Of a stretch of DNA of 64,000 bases, positions 32,568 to 42,627 are shown one piece after another. The notes under the pieces are model-generated. The model was not told the DNA's origin and made no database searches. It worked only from the letters and a program-made list of their open reading frames with translations. The stretch spans positions 806,001 to 870,000 of the forward strand of contig NZ_CP031012.1 of the NCBI RefSeq assembly GCF_009497775.1. Reading direction: 5' to 3'. Both the position numbers and the translations under genes were made by a program. Position 1 is the stretch's first letter. Every line of letters begins with the position of its first letter. Source of the stretch: Alcaligenes faecalis. GTDB lineage: Bacteria; Pseudomonadota; Gammaproteobacteria; Burkholderiales; Burkholderiaceae_B.

Positions 32568-34388
32568 TTAGCTGGCCAGGCGTTTTTCTTCCAGCTTTTC
32601 CCAGCGCTCAAATAACTGCTCCAGGTCCGTGTTGAGCTGATCCAGTTTTTGGTTGATCTCGTCAGCTCGAGCGGAACCGTCTTTATACAGATCCGGCGCG
32701 CTCAGTTGTTCTGCCAGTTCGGCTTGCTGGCTTTCTATGGCTGCAATTTTCTCGGGCAGCGCTTCCAGTTCCTTTTCTTCCCATGACGCCAGACGGCTTA
32801 CCTTGGTTGCTTTGACACCGCGCTCGGCAGTTGGTTTGGCGGCGGCAGGAGCGGGTGCTGCGTTGCTGGCTGATGCCTGCGTCGCTGCGTTGGCCTGAGG
32901 ACGTTGCGCCAGCCATTCGTCGTAGCCACCCACATATTCGCCCCAAAGGCCTTGGCCTTCAGCGGCAATGACCTGAGTGACCACATTGTCCAGGAAGGTT
33001 CGGTCGTGGCTGACCAGCAGCACGGTGCCGGTGTAGTCCTGAATCAGGTCTTCCAGCAGTTCCAGGGTTTCAATGTCCAGGTCGTTGGTCGGCTCATCCA
33101 GTACTAATACATTAGTAGGTTGAGCAAACATGCGTGCCAGCGCCAGTCGGGCTCGCTCGCCACCGGACAGGCTGCGTACGGGGGAGTGGGCGCGGGCGGC
33201 TGGAAACAGGAAGTCCTCCAGATAGCTCATGATGTGCTTGCGCTGATTGCCGATTTCTACCCATTCGCTACCGGGGCTGATGGTGTCGGCCAGCGTGGCG
33301 TTTTCATCCAGACGGCTGCGCATCTGGTCAAAGTAGCCAATATTGAGTTTGGTGCCGTGGCGCACAACGCCGGAATTGGGTTCTTGCAAGCCCAGCATGA
33401 TACGCAGCAAGGTGGTTTTGCCTGCGCCGTTGTGCCCGATCAGGCCAATACGGTCGCCGCGCATCAACACGGTCGAGAAATCCTTGATCAGTACGCGGCC
33501 ATCGTAGCCGTGGCTGACATCCTGTAATTCGGCGACCAGCTTGCCGGAGCGCTGGCCCTCGGAAATGGCGAATTTGACGTCGCCCGAACGTTCGCGACGC
33601 TCGGCACGGTCGCGGCGCAATTGCTCCAGGCGGCGCACGCGGCCTTCGTCGCGCGTGCGACGCGCCTGTACGCCTTTGCGTATCCAGACTTCTTCCTGGG
33701 CCAGAAATTTATCAAACTTGGCGTTTTGTTGCTTTTCTGCCTCCAGGAACTCGGCTTTGCGTTCCTGCCATTGGCTGAAGTTGCCGGGAAAGCTGAAGAG
33801 TTTCCCTCGATCCAGCTCGATGATGCGGGTGGTCACTACATCCAGGAATCGGCGATCGTGGGTAATGATGACGGCACTGCCGCGAAAATCCAGCAGCAGT
33901 TGTTCCAGCCAAAGAATGCCATCAAAGTCCAGGTGGTTGGTGGGCTCGTCCAGCAAGAGCAGATCGGGTTCTTCCACCAGTGCATTGGCCAGGGCCACGC
34001 GTTTGCGCTGGCCGCCAGACAGGCTGCCGGTCAGGGCGTCGGGGTCCAGCCCCAGCTTGTCCATCAAGGCATTGACGCGGGCAGGGCGCTGCCAATCTTC
34101 GGTTTCAGTGAAATCGCCACACAGAAAATCGTAAATGCTGACTTCGGGATCCAGCTCGGGTTCTTGTTCGACGGTGGCAATTTTCAGCCCACCCAGTCGT
34201 TTGACCTGGCCGTCGTCGGGAACCTGGCGTTGATCCAAAATTTTCAAAAGTGATGATTTACCAGCACCATTGCGCCCGATCAGACCGATGCGTTCGTTTC
34301 TTTGTATGACCAGATCGGCATGGTCCAGCAAGGGATGGTGGCCGAATGCCAATTGGACATCGGTCAGGGAAATCAGATTATTGGACAT
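32568..34388 (-). CDS. uup: ABC-F ATPase Uup
   Basis: A 606-residue ABC-F protein with two ATPase domains: Walker A GRNGAGKSSLLKILDQ (near residue 35) and GHNGAGKTTLLRIMLG (near 325), signatures LSGGQRKRVALANAL and LSGGERARLALARMF, each with LLLDEPTNHLD or VLDEPTNDLD. The arm region is arginine-rich (RRTRDEGRVRRLEQLRRDRA). An Ala-rich linker (about 500-530) leads to a C-terminal coiled coil (EKIAAIESQQAELAEQL...), which in Uup binds DNA or the ribosome. Uup affects transposon excision and ribosome function. The gene converges on yfaE with a 15-nt gap and diverges from rnpB. Confidence 0.94.
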   Translation of the reverse strand: MSNNLISLTDVQLAFGHHPLLDHADLVIQRNERIGLIGRNGAGKSSLLKILDQRQVPDDGQVKRLGGLKIATVEQEPELDPEVSIYDFLCGDFTETEDWQRPARVNALMDKLGLDPDALTGSLSGGQRKRVALANALVEEPDLLLLDEPTNHLDFDGILWLEQLLLDFRGSAVIITHDRRFLDVVTTRIIELDRGKLFSFPGNFSQWQERKAEFLEAEKQQNAKFDKFLAQEEVWIRKGVQARRTRDEGRVRRLEQLRRDRAERRERSGDVKFAISEGQRSGKLVAELQDVSHGYDGRVLIKDFSTVLMRGDRIGLIGHNGAGKTTLLRIMLGLQEPNSGVVRHGTKLNIGYFDQMRSRLDENATLADTISPGSEWVEIGNQRKHIMSYLEDFLFPAARAHSPVRSLSGGERARLALARMFAQPTNVLVLDEPTNDLDIETLELLEDLIQDYTGTVLLVSHDRTFLDNVVTQVIAAEGQGLWGEYVGGYDEWLAQRPQANAATQASASNAAPAPAAAKPTAERGVKATKVSRLASWEEKELEALPEKIAAIESQQAELAEQLSAPDLYKDGSARADEINQKLDQLNTDLEQLFERWEKLEEKRLAS

Positions 34389-34439
34389 AAGACTCCAGAT
34401 AAAACAGCGCGTCCTGCGAATTTCTCTATTGTCGCAGGT

Positions 34440-34445
34440 TACAAT
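34440..34445 (+). promoter_or_regulatory. -10 element of the rnpB promoter
   Basis: TACAAT ends 6 nt before the inferred 5' end of RNase P RNA at 34452, the expected distance. I saw no good -35 hexamer at 16-18 nt, so only the -10 is called. Confidence 0.5.
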
Positions 34446-34451
34446 GCATCT

Positions 34452-34862
34452 GTGAGGCAGGCTGGGCAGTCGCGGTACGCAAGTATCGAGGAAGGTCCGG
34501 ACTCCATAGAGCAGGGTAGCGGCTAACAGCCGTCCGGCAAGGCTGGCATCACGTCAGATAAGCCGAGGACCAGGGCCACAGAGACGAGACCACAGCAAGG
34601 GCTTGCGCAAGCAGGCACAGATACGGCCACTTCCGTGTTTTCTTGCACTTCGGTGCAAAGTGCTGTGGGGTGAAACGCGGTAACCTCTACCCGGAGCAAT
34701 ACCAAATAGGCATACGCAGGCTTTTTAGCCGATAGGCGGCTCGTCTTAGTATGCGGGTAGGTAGCTAGAACCGGCCAGCAATGGTCGGTCCAGAGGAATG
34801 ATTGCCGGTCAGCGGGTTCCCGCTGGCATACAGAATCCGGCCTATAGGCCTGTCTCACACTT
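34452..34862 (+). ncRNA. rnpB: RNase P RNA, bacterial type A
   Basis: This is the catalytic RNA that, with RnpA, trims the 5' ends of tRNA precursors. Conserved blocks occur in order: GAGGAAGGTCCGGACTCC (34489-34506), GCAGGGT, GAGACCACAGCAAGG, GGTAACCTCTACCCGGAGCA, CAAATAGG, GGTAGGTAGCTAGAACC and CAGAATCCGGCCTATAGG near the 3' end. P1 forms from GTGAGGCAGGC at the 5' end and GCCTGTCTCAC at 34848-34858, which fixes both ends to within a few bases. A GC-rich P12-like hairpin (CTTGCACTTCGGTGCAAAG) is seen in the middle. Length is about 410 nt, as expected. No clear terminator follows before the mraZ leader. Confidence 0.94.
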
Positions 34863-35106
34863 CTCCTGGCATTCGCCACCAATTGCACCGATTTCGTACA
34901 TTTGAAAGCAATTGTTAAGGATGTTGAATCCTTGGCAAGAGTCGCTTGTGCGCGTTTTTATAACAATTCACTTTTAATGCGCCCCGCAATTTCTTGATTT
35001 CACACAGTATTTTTTTTTAGCCACTTCTAGGATAGTGCGCTAAGTGCTTGTTGTGATTGAAAAAATTGCAACCACTGCCTTGACCGCAAAGGCTTTCCCC
35101 CGTAGA

Positions 35107-35146
35107 GTGGGGAAAAGTAGGAAATAGTGTAAAAAAGTGGGGGAAA
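35107..35146 (+). promoter_or_regulatory. MraZ operator (four 10-bp-phased repeats)
   Basis: GTGGGGAAAA, GTAGGAAATA, GTGTAAAAAA and GTGGGGGAAA begin at 35107, 35117, 35127 and 35137, exactly 10 bp apart. This is the pattern of MraZ-binding sites (GTGGG boxes with 5-nt A-rich spacers) found upstream of dcw clusters. The last repeat doubles as the ribosome-binding site of mraZ, so MraZ binding would touch both transcription and the leader. Confidence 0.82.
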
Positions 35147-35149
35147 AAA

Positions 35150-35578
35150 GTGTTCCAAGGCAGCAGCGCACTCACACTGGATGCTAAGGGTCGGATGTCC
35201 ATTCCGACTCGGCACCGTGACGCGCTTTTGCAGCAGGAACAAGGCCGCTTGACCCTCACTCGCCATCCCGACGGCTGTTTGCTGGTGTATCCGCGCAGTG
35301 TGTGGGAAGAAAAGCGCGAACAAATTGCCCGCTTTCCCATGAGTGCCCGTTTCTTGCAACGCCTGCTGCTGGGCAGTGCTCAGGACGTTGATCTGGACTC
35401 CGCTGGTCGGATATTGATCGCTCCCGAACTGCGCACCGCAGTGGGGCTGGAGCGCGACGCCATGCTGCTGGGTATGGCCACCCATTTTGAGTTGTGGAAT
35501 GCGCAGGAACTGGAACGCCGACAGGCCCAGGATCTGGCTGAAAACTCCACAGACGTATTCGACACTTTTTCTTTCTGA
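35150..35578 (+). CDS. mraZ: Transcriptional regulator MraZ
   Basis: A 142-residue AbrB-like protein with two MraZ repeats: FQGSSALTLDAKGRMSIPTR (residues 2-21) and AQDVDLDSAGRILIAPELR (about 79-97), each with the conserved DxxGR. MraZ forms ring-shaped oligomers and represses the dcw promoter by binding GTGGG repeats. It starts with GTG at 35150, immediately downstream of the MraZ operator, whose last repeat GTGGGGGA serves as RBS. rsmH follows after 7 nt. It is the first gene of the division and cell-wall cluster. Confidence 0.96.
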   Translation: MFQGSSALTLDAKGRMSIPTRHRDALLQQEQGRLTLTRHPDGCLLVYPRSVWEEKREQIARFPMSARFLQRLLLGSAQDVDLDSAGRILIAPELRTAVGLERDAMLLGMATHFELWNAQELERRQAQDLAENSTDVFDTFSF

Positions 35579-35585
35579 GTAAGTC

Positions 35586-36656
35586 ATGACGCTGGTACAT
35601 CGATCCGTGCTGCTGGAGCCTACGGTGGCGGCCCTCGTGGATCCGTCCTTTGAGGCCCGGCGCTGGGCGCAAAACCCCGAAATCCAGGGTTTGGTCGATG
35701 GTGTGTACGTAGATTGCACCTTTGGTCGTGGTGGTCACAGCCGTCTGTTGTTGTCGCACTTGAGCCCCCAGGGACGCCTGATCGTGATCGACAAGGATCC
35801 TCAGGCGATCGCCGTGGCCCAGGAGCTGGCGGCACAAGATAGCCGTGTGACGGTTGTACATAGTGGTTTTGGTGATCTGGCCCAGGCTCTGGACGAGCTG
35901 GATGTGGGGCCATTGCAAGGCGTCATGATGGATTTGGGCATTTCCTCGCCACAAATCGACGACGCAGAACGAGGTTTCTCTTTTATGCGCGAAGGTCCTC
36001 TGGACATGCGCATGGATACCAGCGGTGGTTTGACCGCTGAACAGTGGCTGGCCGAGGTCAGTGTAGAAGTTTTAAAGGAGGTCATTGCAGAATATGGCGA
36101 AGAACGGTTTGCTTTCCAGATTGCAAAGGCGATTGTTGATCGCCGCCAATCCCGCCCGCTACATACAACGCGTGATCTCGCCGAGCTCGTCGCCGGTGTC
36201 GTCCGCACGCGCGAAAAGGGTCAACATCCGGCAACCAGGACCTTCCAGGCTATACGGATTTACCTCAATCGTGAGCTCGAAGAGCTCGCGCACGCGCTTC
36301 CGTCAATTCTGAGTCGATTGGCGACTCGGGGCAGGCTTGCGGTGATTGCATTTCATTCACTGGAGGACCGCATGGTCAAACAGTTCATGAACGCAGCTGC
36401 GCGTCCCGCGCAGGAACAGTCACGTCTACCTATTCTTGAAAAAGACTTGCCCCAGCCTCTGGTGCAGTCTTTGGGCAGAATCTTGCCCACCGACGAGGAG
36501 TCCAGCGATAACCCCCGAGCCCGCTCGGCGGTATTACGTGTGGTGCAACGCACCGACACCCCCATCCCCCAGGACTGGATGCGCAGCGCCAGCGAGCGTC
36601 TGCTGCAACAGGCCGCCTATAGCCGACAGCCCGCCGGCAAGCGAGGCCGCCGATGA
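35586..36656 (+). CDS. rsmH: 16S rRNA (cytosine1402-N4)-methyltransferase
   Basis: A 356-residue SAM enzyme that methylates N4 of C1402 in the decoding site of 16S r[22 protein letters not shown] (about residues 41-59) is the SAM-binding start. [20 protein letters not shown] (about 114-133) holds the catalytic region, and the family-specific [20 protein letters not shown] and [16 protein letters not shown] follow. About 12 extra residues ([12 protein letters not shown]) are inserted near residue 19 relative to common forms. It overlaps ftsL by 4 nt. Confidence 0.96.
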   Translation: MTLVHRSVLLEPTVAALVDPSFEARRWAQNPEIQGLVDGVYVDCTFGRGGHSRLLLSHLSPQGRLIVIDKDPQAIAVAQELAAQDSRVTVVHSGFGDLAQALDELDVGPLQGVMMDLGISSPQIDDAERGFSFMREGPLDMRMDTSGGLTAEQWLAEVSVEVLKEVIAEYGEERFAFQIAKAIVDRRQSRPLHTTRDLAELVAGVVRTREKGQHPATRTFQAIRIYLNRELEELAHALPSILSRLATRGRLAVIAFHSLEDRMVKQFMNAAARPAQEQSRLPILEKDLPQPLVQSLGRILPTDEESSDNPRARSAVLRVVQRTDTPIPQDWMRSASERLLQQAAYSRQPAGKRGRR

Positions 36657-36955
36657 TGCGCCTGGTCATCACCCTCTCTTTGGTGTTGATGCTTTCGGCC
36701 ATCTCTTTGGTGACGGCGCGCTATCAGGCGCGCGAGCTGTTTGTGCAAACCGATCGTCTGGTCACCAAAGCCGGTGAACTGGATACGGACTGGCGTCGTC
36801 TGCAACTGGAGCGTGCCGAGCTGGCTCGCAACGCCCGGGTGGATGACATTGGTCGCAATGATCTGGGCCTGGTGCTCAGCACCCCTGAGCGCACCCTGTA
36901 TCTGCAAGGTGGTCAGCTGAGCTCGAATCTGGCTCAGCCCGGAGGGCGGCCATGA
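36653..36955 (+). CDS. ftsL: Cell division protein FtsL
   Basis: A 100-residue bitopic protein with one N-terminal membrane segment ([19 protein letters not shown]) and a periplasmic coiled coil (about residues 30-65, [20 protein letters not shown]). FtsL forms the FtsQLB complex that activates FtsWI at the septum. Sequence conservation in this family is low, so the call rests on size, topology and position between rsmH and ftsI, with ATGA-type overlaps on both sides. Confidence 0.92.
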   Translation: MMRLVITLSLVLMLSAISLVTARYQARELFVQTDRLVTKAGELDTDWRRLQLERAELARNARVDDIGRNDLGLVLSTPERTLYLQGGQLSSNLAQPGGRP

Positions 36956-38691
36956 GACGATTCGGCTATCACGATAATCCTGTTTTAAGCGTCCAGATTC
37001 CATTCTGGCGTTCGCGTTTGGTCCTGGTGCTTCTGTTCCTGGGCTTTGGCGCATTGATCGTCAAGGCCTTGTACTTGCAGGGCCTGTCTACCGAATTTCT
37101 GCAGCAGCAAGGCGAGCGTCGTTACGAGCGCACCCAGGTTCTGCCGCCCATGCGTGGGAAGGTTTTTGATCGTTCCGGGTCCGTGGTGCTGGCCTCCAGC
37201 GTGCCCGTCAAGGCAATCTGGGCCATTCCGGATGACGCCCGCAATGCCAAACCCGAGCAGATTGCTCAACTGGCCAAGTTGCTGGGTATGGGGCAGTCCG
37301 ATATCGACCGTCGCCTGTCCGTTGAAGATCGCAACTTTGTCTACATCAAGCGTCAGGTAGACGTGGATGTGGCTGCCCAGATTGCCGAACTGAAGATTCC
37401 CGGTATTCACCAGCAGGAAGAAATGCGCCGCTTCTATCCCGAAGGGGATGTGATGGCGCACATTGTGGGTTTCACCAATATTGAAGACCAGGGCATTGAA
37501 GGCATTGAGCTGGCCTTTAATTCGGCCTTGTCGGGTACGCCCGGCTCGCGCCGCGTGATTCGTGACCGCCTGGGCCGTGTGGTTGAGGACGTGCGCGCCA
37601 TTATCCCGCCTACGCATGGTCAGGATTTGCACCTGTCCATTGATGCCGGTTTGCAGTTTGATGCCTACACCGCGCTGAAAAAGGGGATGGAAGACGTCAA
37701 GGCCAATGCGGCTGCCGCTGTGGTCATGGATGTAAAAACCGGGGAAATTCTGGCCCTGGTGAACCTGCCTACCTATAACCCCAACGACAGGGACGACCGC
37801 AAAGGTCCGGCCCTGCGTAACCGTGCCCTGACTGACACTTTTGAGCCCGGCTCCATCATGAAGCCGTTCACCGTCGCCTTGGCGCTGGACATCAACCGCA
37901 TCACCACCGCCACCCAGTTCAATACAGGCAATGGTCAGTATCGCTACCAGGGCAGTGTGATCAGCGACGTTAGCCGTAACAACGGCATGCTGGATGCCGC
38001 CGGCATTTTGCGACGCTCCAGCAATATTGGCATGACCATGATTTCCGAGCGTCTGACTTCTCAGGAAATGTGGAATAAATTTACCGAGCTAGGTTTTGGT
38101 CGTTCTCCTCAGGCTGACTTCCCCGGTATTGCCAGCGGACGGCTGCGCCCCTGGGAGCGCTGGCGTCCCATCGAGCGCGCCACCATGTCGTATGGCTATG
38201 GCCTGTCGGTTTCCCTGCTGCAAATTGCCCATGCCTACACGGCGTTTGCGCGTAATGGCGACATGGTTTCCATGACACTGCTCAAGCGGGACGGCAAACC
38301 TGCCAGCGTTCAGGTTTACACCCCCAAAGTGGCCGCCGAAGTGCGCGCCATGCTGGAAGCGGCCGCTGGTCCGGCCGGTGCCCGTCTGGCCCAGGTACAA
38401 GGCTATCGCGTGGCTGGCAAGAGCGGTACGGCCCGCAAGATCGTGGATGGCCGTTACAGCAAATCCCTGTATCGCGGCTCTTTTGTAGGCTTTGCTCCTG
38501 TCTCCGATCCTCGCATTGTGGTGGCCGTCACGATTGACGAACCACATAGCTCTAATTATTACGGCGGGCGTATTGCCGCGCCGATTTTTTCAGAAATTGT
38601 GGCCCGGAGCTTGCGACGCCTAGGCGTCCAGCCTGATGCGCCCATAGATTCGCTGGTGGCCGTTGGCCCCGGTGCGGAGAGAGTACGATGA
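36952..38691 (+). CDS. ftsI: Septal peptidoglycan transpeptidase FtsI (PBP3)
   Basis: A 579-residue class B penicillin-binding protein. A short cytoplasmic tail and one membrane helix (LVLVLLFLGFGALIVKALYL) precede the pedestal domain with MRGKVFDRSG (about residues 65-74). The transpeptidase motifs are EPGSIMKPFTVALAL (catalytic Ser in SxxK, near 303), SSNIGM (SxN, near 355) and GKSGTARK (KSGT, near 487). It cross-links septal peptidoglycan with FtsW. The expected periplasmic catalytic domain is complete. Overlaps of 4 nt occur with ftsL and murE-murF. Confidence 0.97.
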   Translation: MRRFGYHDNPVLSVQIPFWRSRLVLVLLFLGFGALIVKALYLQGLSTEFLQQQGERRYERTQVLPPMRGKVFDRSGSVVLASSVPVKAIWAIPDDARNAKPEQIAQLAKLLGMGQSDIDRRLSVEDRNFVYIKRQVDVDVAAQIAELKIPGIHQQEEMRRFYPEGDVMAHIVGFTNIEDQGIEGIELAFNSALSGTPGSRRVIRDRLGRVVEDVRAIIPPTHGQDLHLSIDAGLQFDAYTALKKGMEDVKANAAAAVVMDVKTGEILALVNLPTYNPNDRDDRKGPALRNRALTDTFEPGSIMKPFTVALALDINRITTATQFNTGNGQYRYQGSVISDVSRNNGMLDAAGILRRSSNIGMTMISERLTSQEMWNKFTELGFGRSPQADFPGIASGRLRPWERWRPIERATMSYGYGLSVSLLQIAHAYTAFARNGDMVSMTLLKRDGKPASVQVYTPKVAAEVRAMLEAAAGPAGARLAQVQGYRVAGKSGTARKIVDGRYSKSLYRGSFVGFAPVSDPRIVVAVTIDEPHSSNYYGGRIAAPIFSEIVARSLRRLGVQPDAPIDSLVAVGPGAERVR

Positions 38692-41465
38692 ACGCCGCAG
38701 CAATATTGGAGTGGCTGGCGCAGCATGTCGCGCCCACGGCTAATCTGTGTTTGGATTCCCGCCAGATCAAGGCGGGTGATGCGTTTTTTGCCTGCCGCGG
38801 CCATCAGGGTGATGGTCGTGAGTACGAAGTTCAGGCTGTGCAACAAGGTGCGGTTGCGATTGTGCGCGAGCAGGGCGATCAGGCGGTAGATCCCGGTGTA
38901 CCTGTTTTGCAAGTTGCCAACCTCAGTGCCTTGTTGGGTGAAGTGGCTCATCAGTGGTGGGGTCGTCCTTCCGAGGAAATGACGGTCGTCGCGGTGACCG
39001 GAACCAATGGCAAGACCTCCACGGTGCAATGGGTGGCTTCGGCTCTGAACCATTCCCAAGTGCCTTGCGGCACCATTGGTACGCTGGGCGTGACCTTGCC
39101 TGACGGCTCCAATCTGGGTGGCGTACTGACGACGCCGGACGTGCTGACCGTACATCGCAGCTTGGCCGCCATTCGCGCCCAAGGTGGTAATGCCGTGGCG
39201 CTGGAAGCCTCGTCGATTGGCCTGGAGCAAGGCCGCCTGGACGGTGTCCGTATTGATATTGCCGGGTTCACCAACCTGACGCATGACCATCTGGACTATC
39301 ACCACAGCATGGAAGAATACAAGCAGGCCAAGCTGCGCCTGTTTGGCTGGCCCGGTCTGCGTAGCGCTGTGGTGAACGCCGACGATGAAACTGGCCGTGA
39401 ATTGATGCAGGCTGGTCTGGCTGCTCGTGTGATTTCGTACTCCATGAGCCAGCCTGGCGTGGATCTGCTGGCGCAAGACGTGCATACCGGCGCTGATGGC
39501 CAGGTATTCAATCTGGTCACTGCTCACGGTACTGCTCAAATTCTGACTCACCTGCTGGGCGAGCATAACGTCGCCAACCTCCTGCTGGTGGCCGGTGTGC
39601 TGCAAGAAGTGGGTTGGCCTGTGTCCAAGATCGCCCGCATCATGGACAAGCTGGAATCCGTTCCTGGCCGTCTGCAAATTGTGACGCCCAAGAGCACTGC
39701 CGGTCGTCAGCCTCTGCCTTTGGTAGTAGTCGATTACGCTCACACCGCTGATGCGTTAGAGCGTGCCCTGCAAGCGCTGCGTGAAGTGGCCAGCGTACGT
39801 GGCGGCAAGCTGATTTGCGTATTTGGTTGCGGCGGTAATCGCGACACCGCCAAGCGCCCCATCATGGGTGAAGTGGCTGCCCGTCTGGCCGACAGCGTTC
39901 TGGTTACGACCGACAACCCACGTTTTGAAGATCCTGCCGAAATCATTCGTCAGATTGTGGCCGGCATGCCTGAAGCGCCTGCCGTGCAAATGGATCGTGC
40001 TCGCGCCATCCTGTCTTCGATCTGGGCTGCCAGCCCCGAAGATATTGTCTTGCTGGCTGGTAAAGGCCACGAAACCTATCAGGAAGTGCAGGGCGAGCGC
40101 TCTGTGTTTGATGATTCCGACTGGGCCAAAGCCGCCTTGCTGTGGTTGCGTGGCGTGCGTTTGAGCACCGATTCCCGCAGCCTGACCAAAGGTGATGTGT
40201 TCCTGGCCCTGAGCGGCGAGCAGTTCGACGGCCACCGCTATCTGGAAAAAGCGAAAGAGCAGGGTGCGGTTGCCGCCATCGTGGCTCAGCGTGATGTCGA
40301 AGTCGAATTGCCACAAATTGTGCTGGGCGATACGCGTCGTGCCCTGATGACCTTGGCTACCGAATGGCGTTCGCGCTTTGACATCCCTGTCATTGGCGTG
40401 ACCGGCAGCAATGGCAAGACCACGACTAAGGAAATGATTGCCGCTATCTTGCGCGCCTGGTTGGGCGAAGCAGAAAGTCTGGCAACTCGCGGTAATTTGA
40501 ACAACGATCTGGGCGTCCCCCTGTCCATTCTGCGCTTGGGCTCCGGGCACAAGGCCGCCGTTCTGGAAATGGGCATGAACCACCCCGGCGAAATTGCCGT
40601 GCTGGCGTCCATGGCTCGCCCCACGATTGCCCTGATCAATAACGCGCAGCGCGAACACCAGGAGTTCATGCACAGCGTGGAAGCCGTGGCGCGTGAAAAC
40701 GGTGCTGTTATCGACGCGCTGCCACAAGATGGTGCGCTGGTGATTCCTGATGACGATGCGTTCAGCGCCATGTGGGCTGAGCAAGCCGGTCAGCGCTCCG
40801 TATTGCGTTTTGGCCTGAGTGGTCAGGAAACCGTTTTTGCTGCCGATATGTTTGTCGAGCCCGCTCAAACCCGCTTTGTGCTGTATGTGGCAGGCCAGTC
40901 CTCTGCGCTGACCTTGCACAGCCCCGGTATCCATAACCTGCGTAATGCTTTGGCGGCTGCCGCTTGCGCCCATGCAGCCGGTGCTCCTTTGAGCGCGATT
41001 GTGCAGGGTCTGGAAAGCTTCCGTCCTGTTACGGGTCGTATGCAGCCCAAGCAGCTGTCTTCCGGTTACCAATTGATTGATGACACCTACAACGCCAACC
41101 CGGATTCGGTACGTGCTGCCATTGATGTGCTGGCACAGCTGAAAGGCCGCAAGGTGCTGGTGCTGGGCAATATGGCCGAGATCGGTGACAACAGCTCCGA
41201 ATTGCACGCTGAAGTCGGTGCCTACGCCAAAGAGCGTGGCATGGATGAATTGCTGACCTTGGGTGGCGATGCCAGCCATGCCGCCCAGGCTTTTGGTGCG
41301 CGTGCGCACCAGTTCGAGACGCTGGAGGACATGGTGGCTTACCTGCTGGCTCTGGAGCCGTCCCATGTACTGATCAAGGGATCGCGCAGCGCCCGTATGG
41401 AGCGTGTGGTTGCCGCCCTGGAAAACCACTTCTCCCATAACGAAGGGGCCACTCATGCTTCTTGA
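38688..41465 (+). CDS. murE-murF: MurE-MurF fusion: UDP-MurNAc-tripeptide synthetase / tripeptide-D-Ala-D-Ala ligase
   Basis: A single 925-residue frame holds two complete Mur ligases. The MurE half (1 to about 475) has [13 protein letters not shown] (near residue 103), the carbamylated-lysine region [10 protein letters not shown] and [10 protein letters not shown] (near 408), where DNPR indicates meso-diaminopimelate as substrate. The MurF half (about 480-925) has its own N-terminal UDP-binding part ([20 protein letters not shown]), [13 protein letters not shown] (near 571) and [14 protein letters not shown]. The protein adds m-DAP and then D-Ala-D-Ala to the UDP-MurNAc peptide. There is no stop or frameshift at the joint. 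A fused murE-murF is known from Bordetella, which supports the family assignment. It overlaps mraY by 11 nt. Confidence 0.96.
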   Translation: MNAAAILEWLAQHVAPTANLCLDSRQIKAGDAFFACRGHQGDGREYEVQAVQQGAVAIVREQGDQAVDPGVPVLQVANLSALLGEVAHQWWGRPSEEMTVVAVTGTNGKTSTVQWVASALNHSQVPCGTIGTLGVTLPDGSNLGGVLTTPDVLTVHRSLAAIRAQGGNAVALEASSIGLEQGRLDGVRIDIAGFTNLTHDHLDYHHSMEEYKQAKLRLFGWPGLRSAVVNADDETGRELMQAGLAARVISYSMSQPGVDLLAQDVHTGADGQVFNLVTAHGTAQILTHLLGEHNVANLLLVAGVLQEVGWPVSKIARIMDKLESVPGRLQIVTPKSTAGRQPLPLVVVDYAHTADALERALQALREVASVRGGKLICVFGCGGNRDTAKRPIMGEVAARLADSVLVTTDNPRFEDPAEIIRQIVAGMPEAPAVQMDRARAILSSIWAASPEDIVLLAGKGHETYQEVQGERSVFDDSDWAKAALLWLRGVRLSTDSRSLTKGDVFLALSGEQFDGHRYLEKAKEQGAVAAIVAQRDVEVELPQIVLGDTRRALMTLATEWRSRFDIPVIGVTGSNGKTTTKEMIAAILRAWLGEAESLATRGNLNNDLGVPLSILRLGSGHKAAVLEMGMNHPGEIAVLASMARPTIALINNAQREHQEFMHSVEAVARENGAVIDALPQDGALVIPDDDAFSAMWAEQAGQRSVLRFGLSGQETVFAADMFVEPAQTRFVLYVAGQSSALTLHSPGIHNLRNALAAAACAHAAGAPLSAIVQGLESFRPVTGRMQPKQLSSGYQLIDDTYNANPDSVRAAIDVLAQLKGRKVLVLGNMAEIGDNSSELHAEVGAYAKERGMDELLTLGGDASHAAQAFGARAHQFETLEDMVAYLLALEPSHVLIKGSRSARMERVVAALENHFSHNEGATHAS

Positions 41466-42627
41466 ACTGGCACGTTGGCTATCGGACGATCATATTCGCG
41501 CCTTTGGGGTGTTTGAGTACATCACCCTGCGTGCTATTTTGGCCAGCGCCACCGCGCTGGCGATTGGCTTGTTGGCAGGTCCCTGGGTGATTCGCAAGCT
41601 GACCGAACTGAAGATTGGTCAGGCTGTACGCGCTTACGGCCCTGAATCGCATTTGCAAAAGAATGGCACCCCCACCATGGGTGGCGTCCTGATCCTGATT
41701 TCTATCGGTATCAGTACCTTGTTGTGGGCAGACTGGACCAACCGCTTTGTGTGGGTTGTTCTGCTGGTGACTTTCGGTTTTGGCTGGATCGGTTGGGCAG
41801 ACGACTACAAGAAAGTCGTCAACCGTGATCCCGAAGGCATGTCCTCGCGTCAGAAATTCTTCTGGCAAGCCCTGATCGGTATGGTTGCGGCTGTGTACCT
41901 GAGCTTTGCTGTTTCGGTGCCTGCCAATACTGAACTTTGGCCCTTGTTCAAAGAGTGGGTCTGGAGCGGCTTCACCATGCCACTGCCTACTCAGGCTGAC
42001 CTGATCGTGCCGTTCTTCAAGTCCGTCAGCTACCCGCTGGGTGTGCTGGGCTTTGTGGTGCTGACCTGGGCGGTGATTGTTGGCTCCAGTAACGCCGTCA
42101 ACCTGACGGACGGTCTGGACGGTCTGGCCATCATGCCTACCGTGCTGGTGGGCGCTGCCCTGGGCATTTTTGCCTATGTGGTTGGCCGGGTCGACTACTC
42201 CAAATATCTCTTGTTCCCTTATATCCCCGGCGCGGGCGAGCTGATGGTGATCTGTGCGGCCATTGCCGGTGCAGGTCTGGCCTTTCTGTGGTTCAACGCC
42301 TATCCCGCCCAAGTGTTCATGGGCGATGTGGGTGCCTTGGCCCTGGGTGGCGCGCTGGGCACGATCGCTGTGATCGTTCGCCAGGAAATCGTGCTGTTCA
42401 TCATGGGTGGCGTGTTTGTGGTGGAAACCTTGTCGGTGATGTTGCAGGTGACCTGGTTCAAGTACACCAAAAAACGCTACGGGCAGGGCAGACGAATATT
42501 CCGTATGGCGCCGCTGCACCATCACTTTGAAGTCAGCGGCTGGAAAGAAACACAGGTGGTGGTTCGTTTCTGGATCATCACCATGATGCTGGTCATGGTT
42601 GGCCTGTCTACATTGAAACTGCGATGA
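41455..42627 (+). CDS. mraY: Phospho-N-acetylmuramoyl-pentapeptide transferase MraY
   Basis: A 390-residue polytopic inner-membrane enzyme that transfers phospho-MurNAc-pentapeptide to undecaprenyl phosphate, giving lipid [15 protein letters not shown] (about residues 72-85), [20 protein letters not shown] (about 118-137) with the catalytic Asp pair, [16 protein letters not shown] and the histidine motif [11 protein letters not shown] are all present. ATG at 41455 lies inside the end of murE-murF and is chosen because [20 protein letters not shown] is the family N terminus. It overlaps murD by 4 nt. Confidence 0.97.
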   Translation: MLLELARWLSDDHIRAFGVFEYITLRAILASATALAIGLLAGPWVIRKLTELKIGQAVRAYGPESHLQKNGTPTMGGVLILISIGISTLLWADWTNRFVWVVLLVTFGFGWIGWADDYKKVVNRDPEGMSSRQKFFWQALIGMVAAVYLSFAVSVPANTELWPLFKEWVWSGFTMPLPTQADLIVPFFKSVSYPLGVLGFVVLTWAVIVGSSNAVNLTDGLDGLAIMPTVLVGAALGIFAYVVGRVDYSKYLLFPYIPGAGELMVICAAIAGAGLAFLWFNAYPAQVFMGDVGALALGGALGTIAVIVRQEIVLFIMGGVFVVETLSVMLQVTWFKYTKKRYGQGRRIFRMAPLHHHFEVSGWKETQVVVRFWIITMMLVMVGLSTLKLR

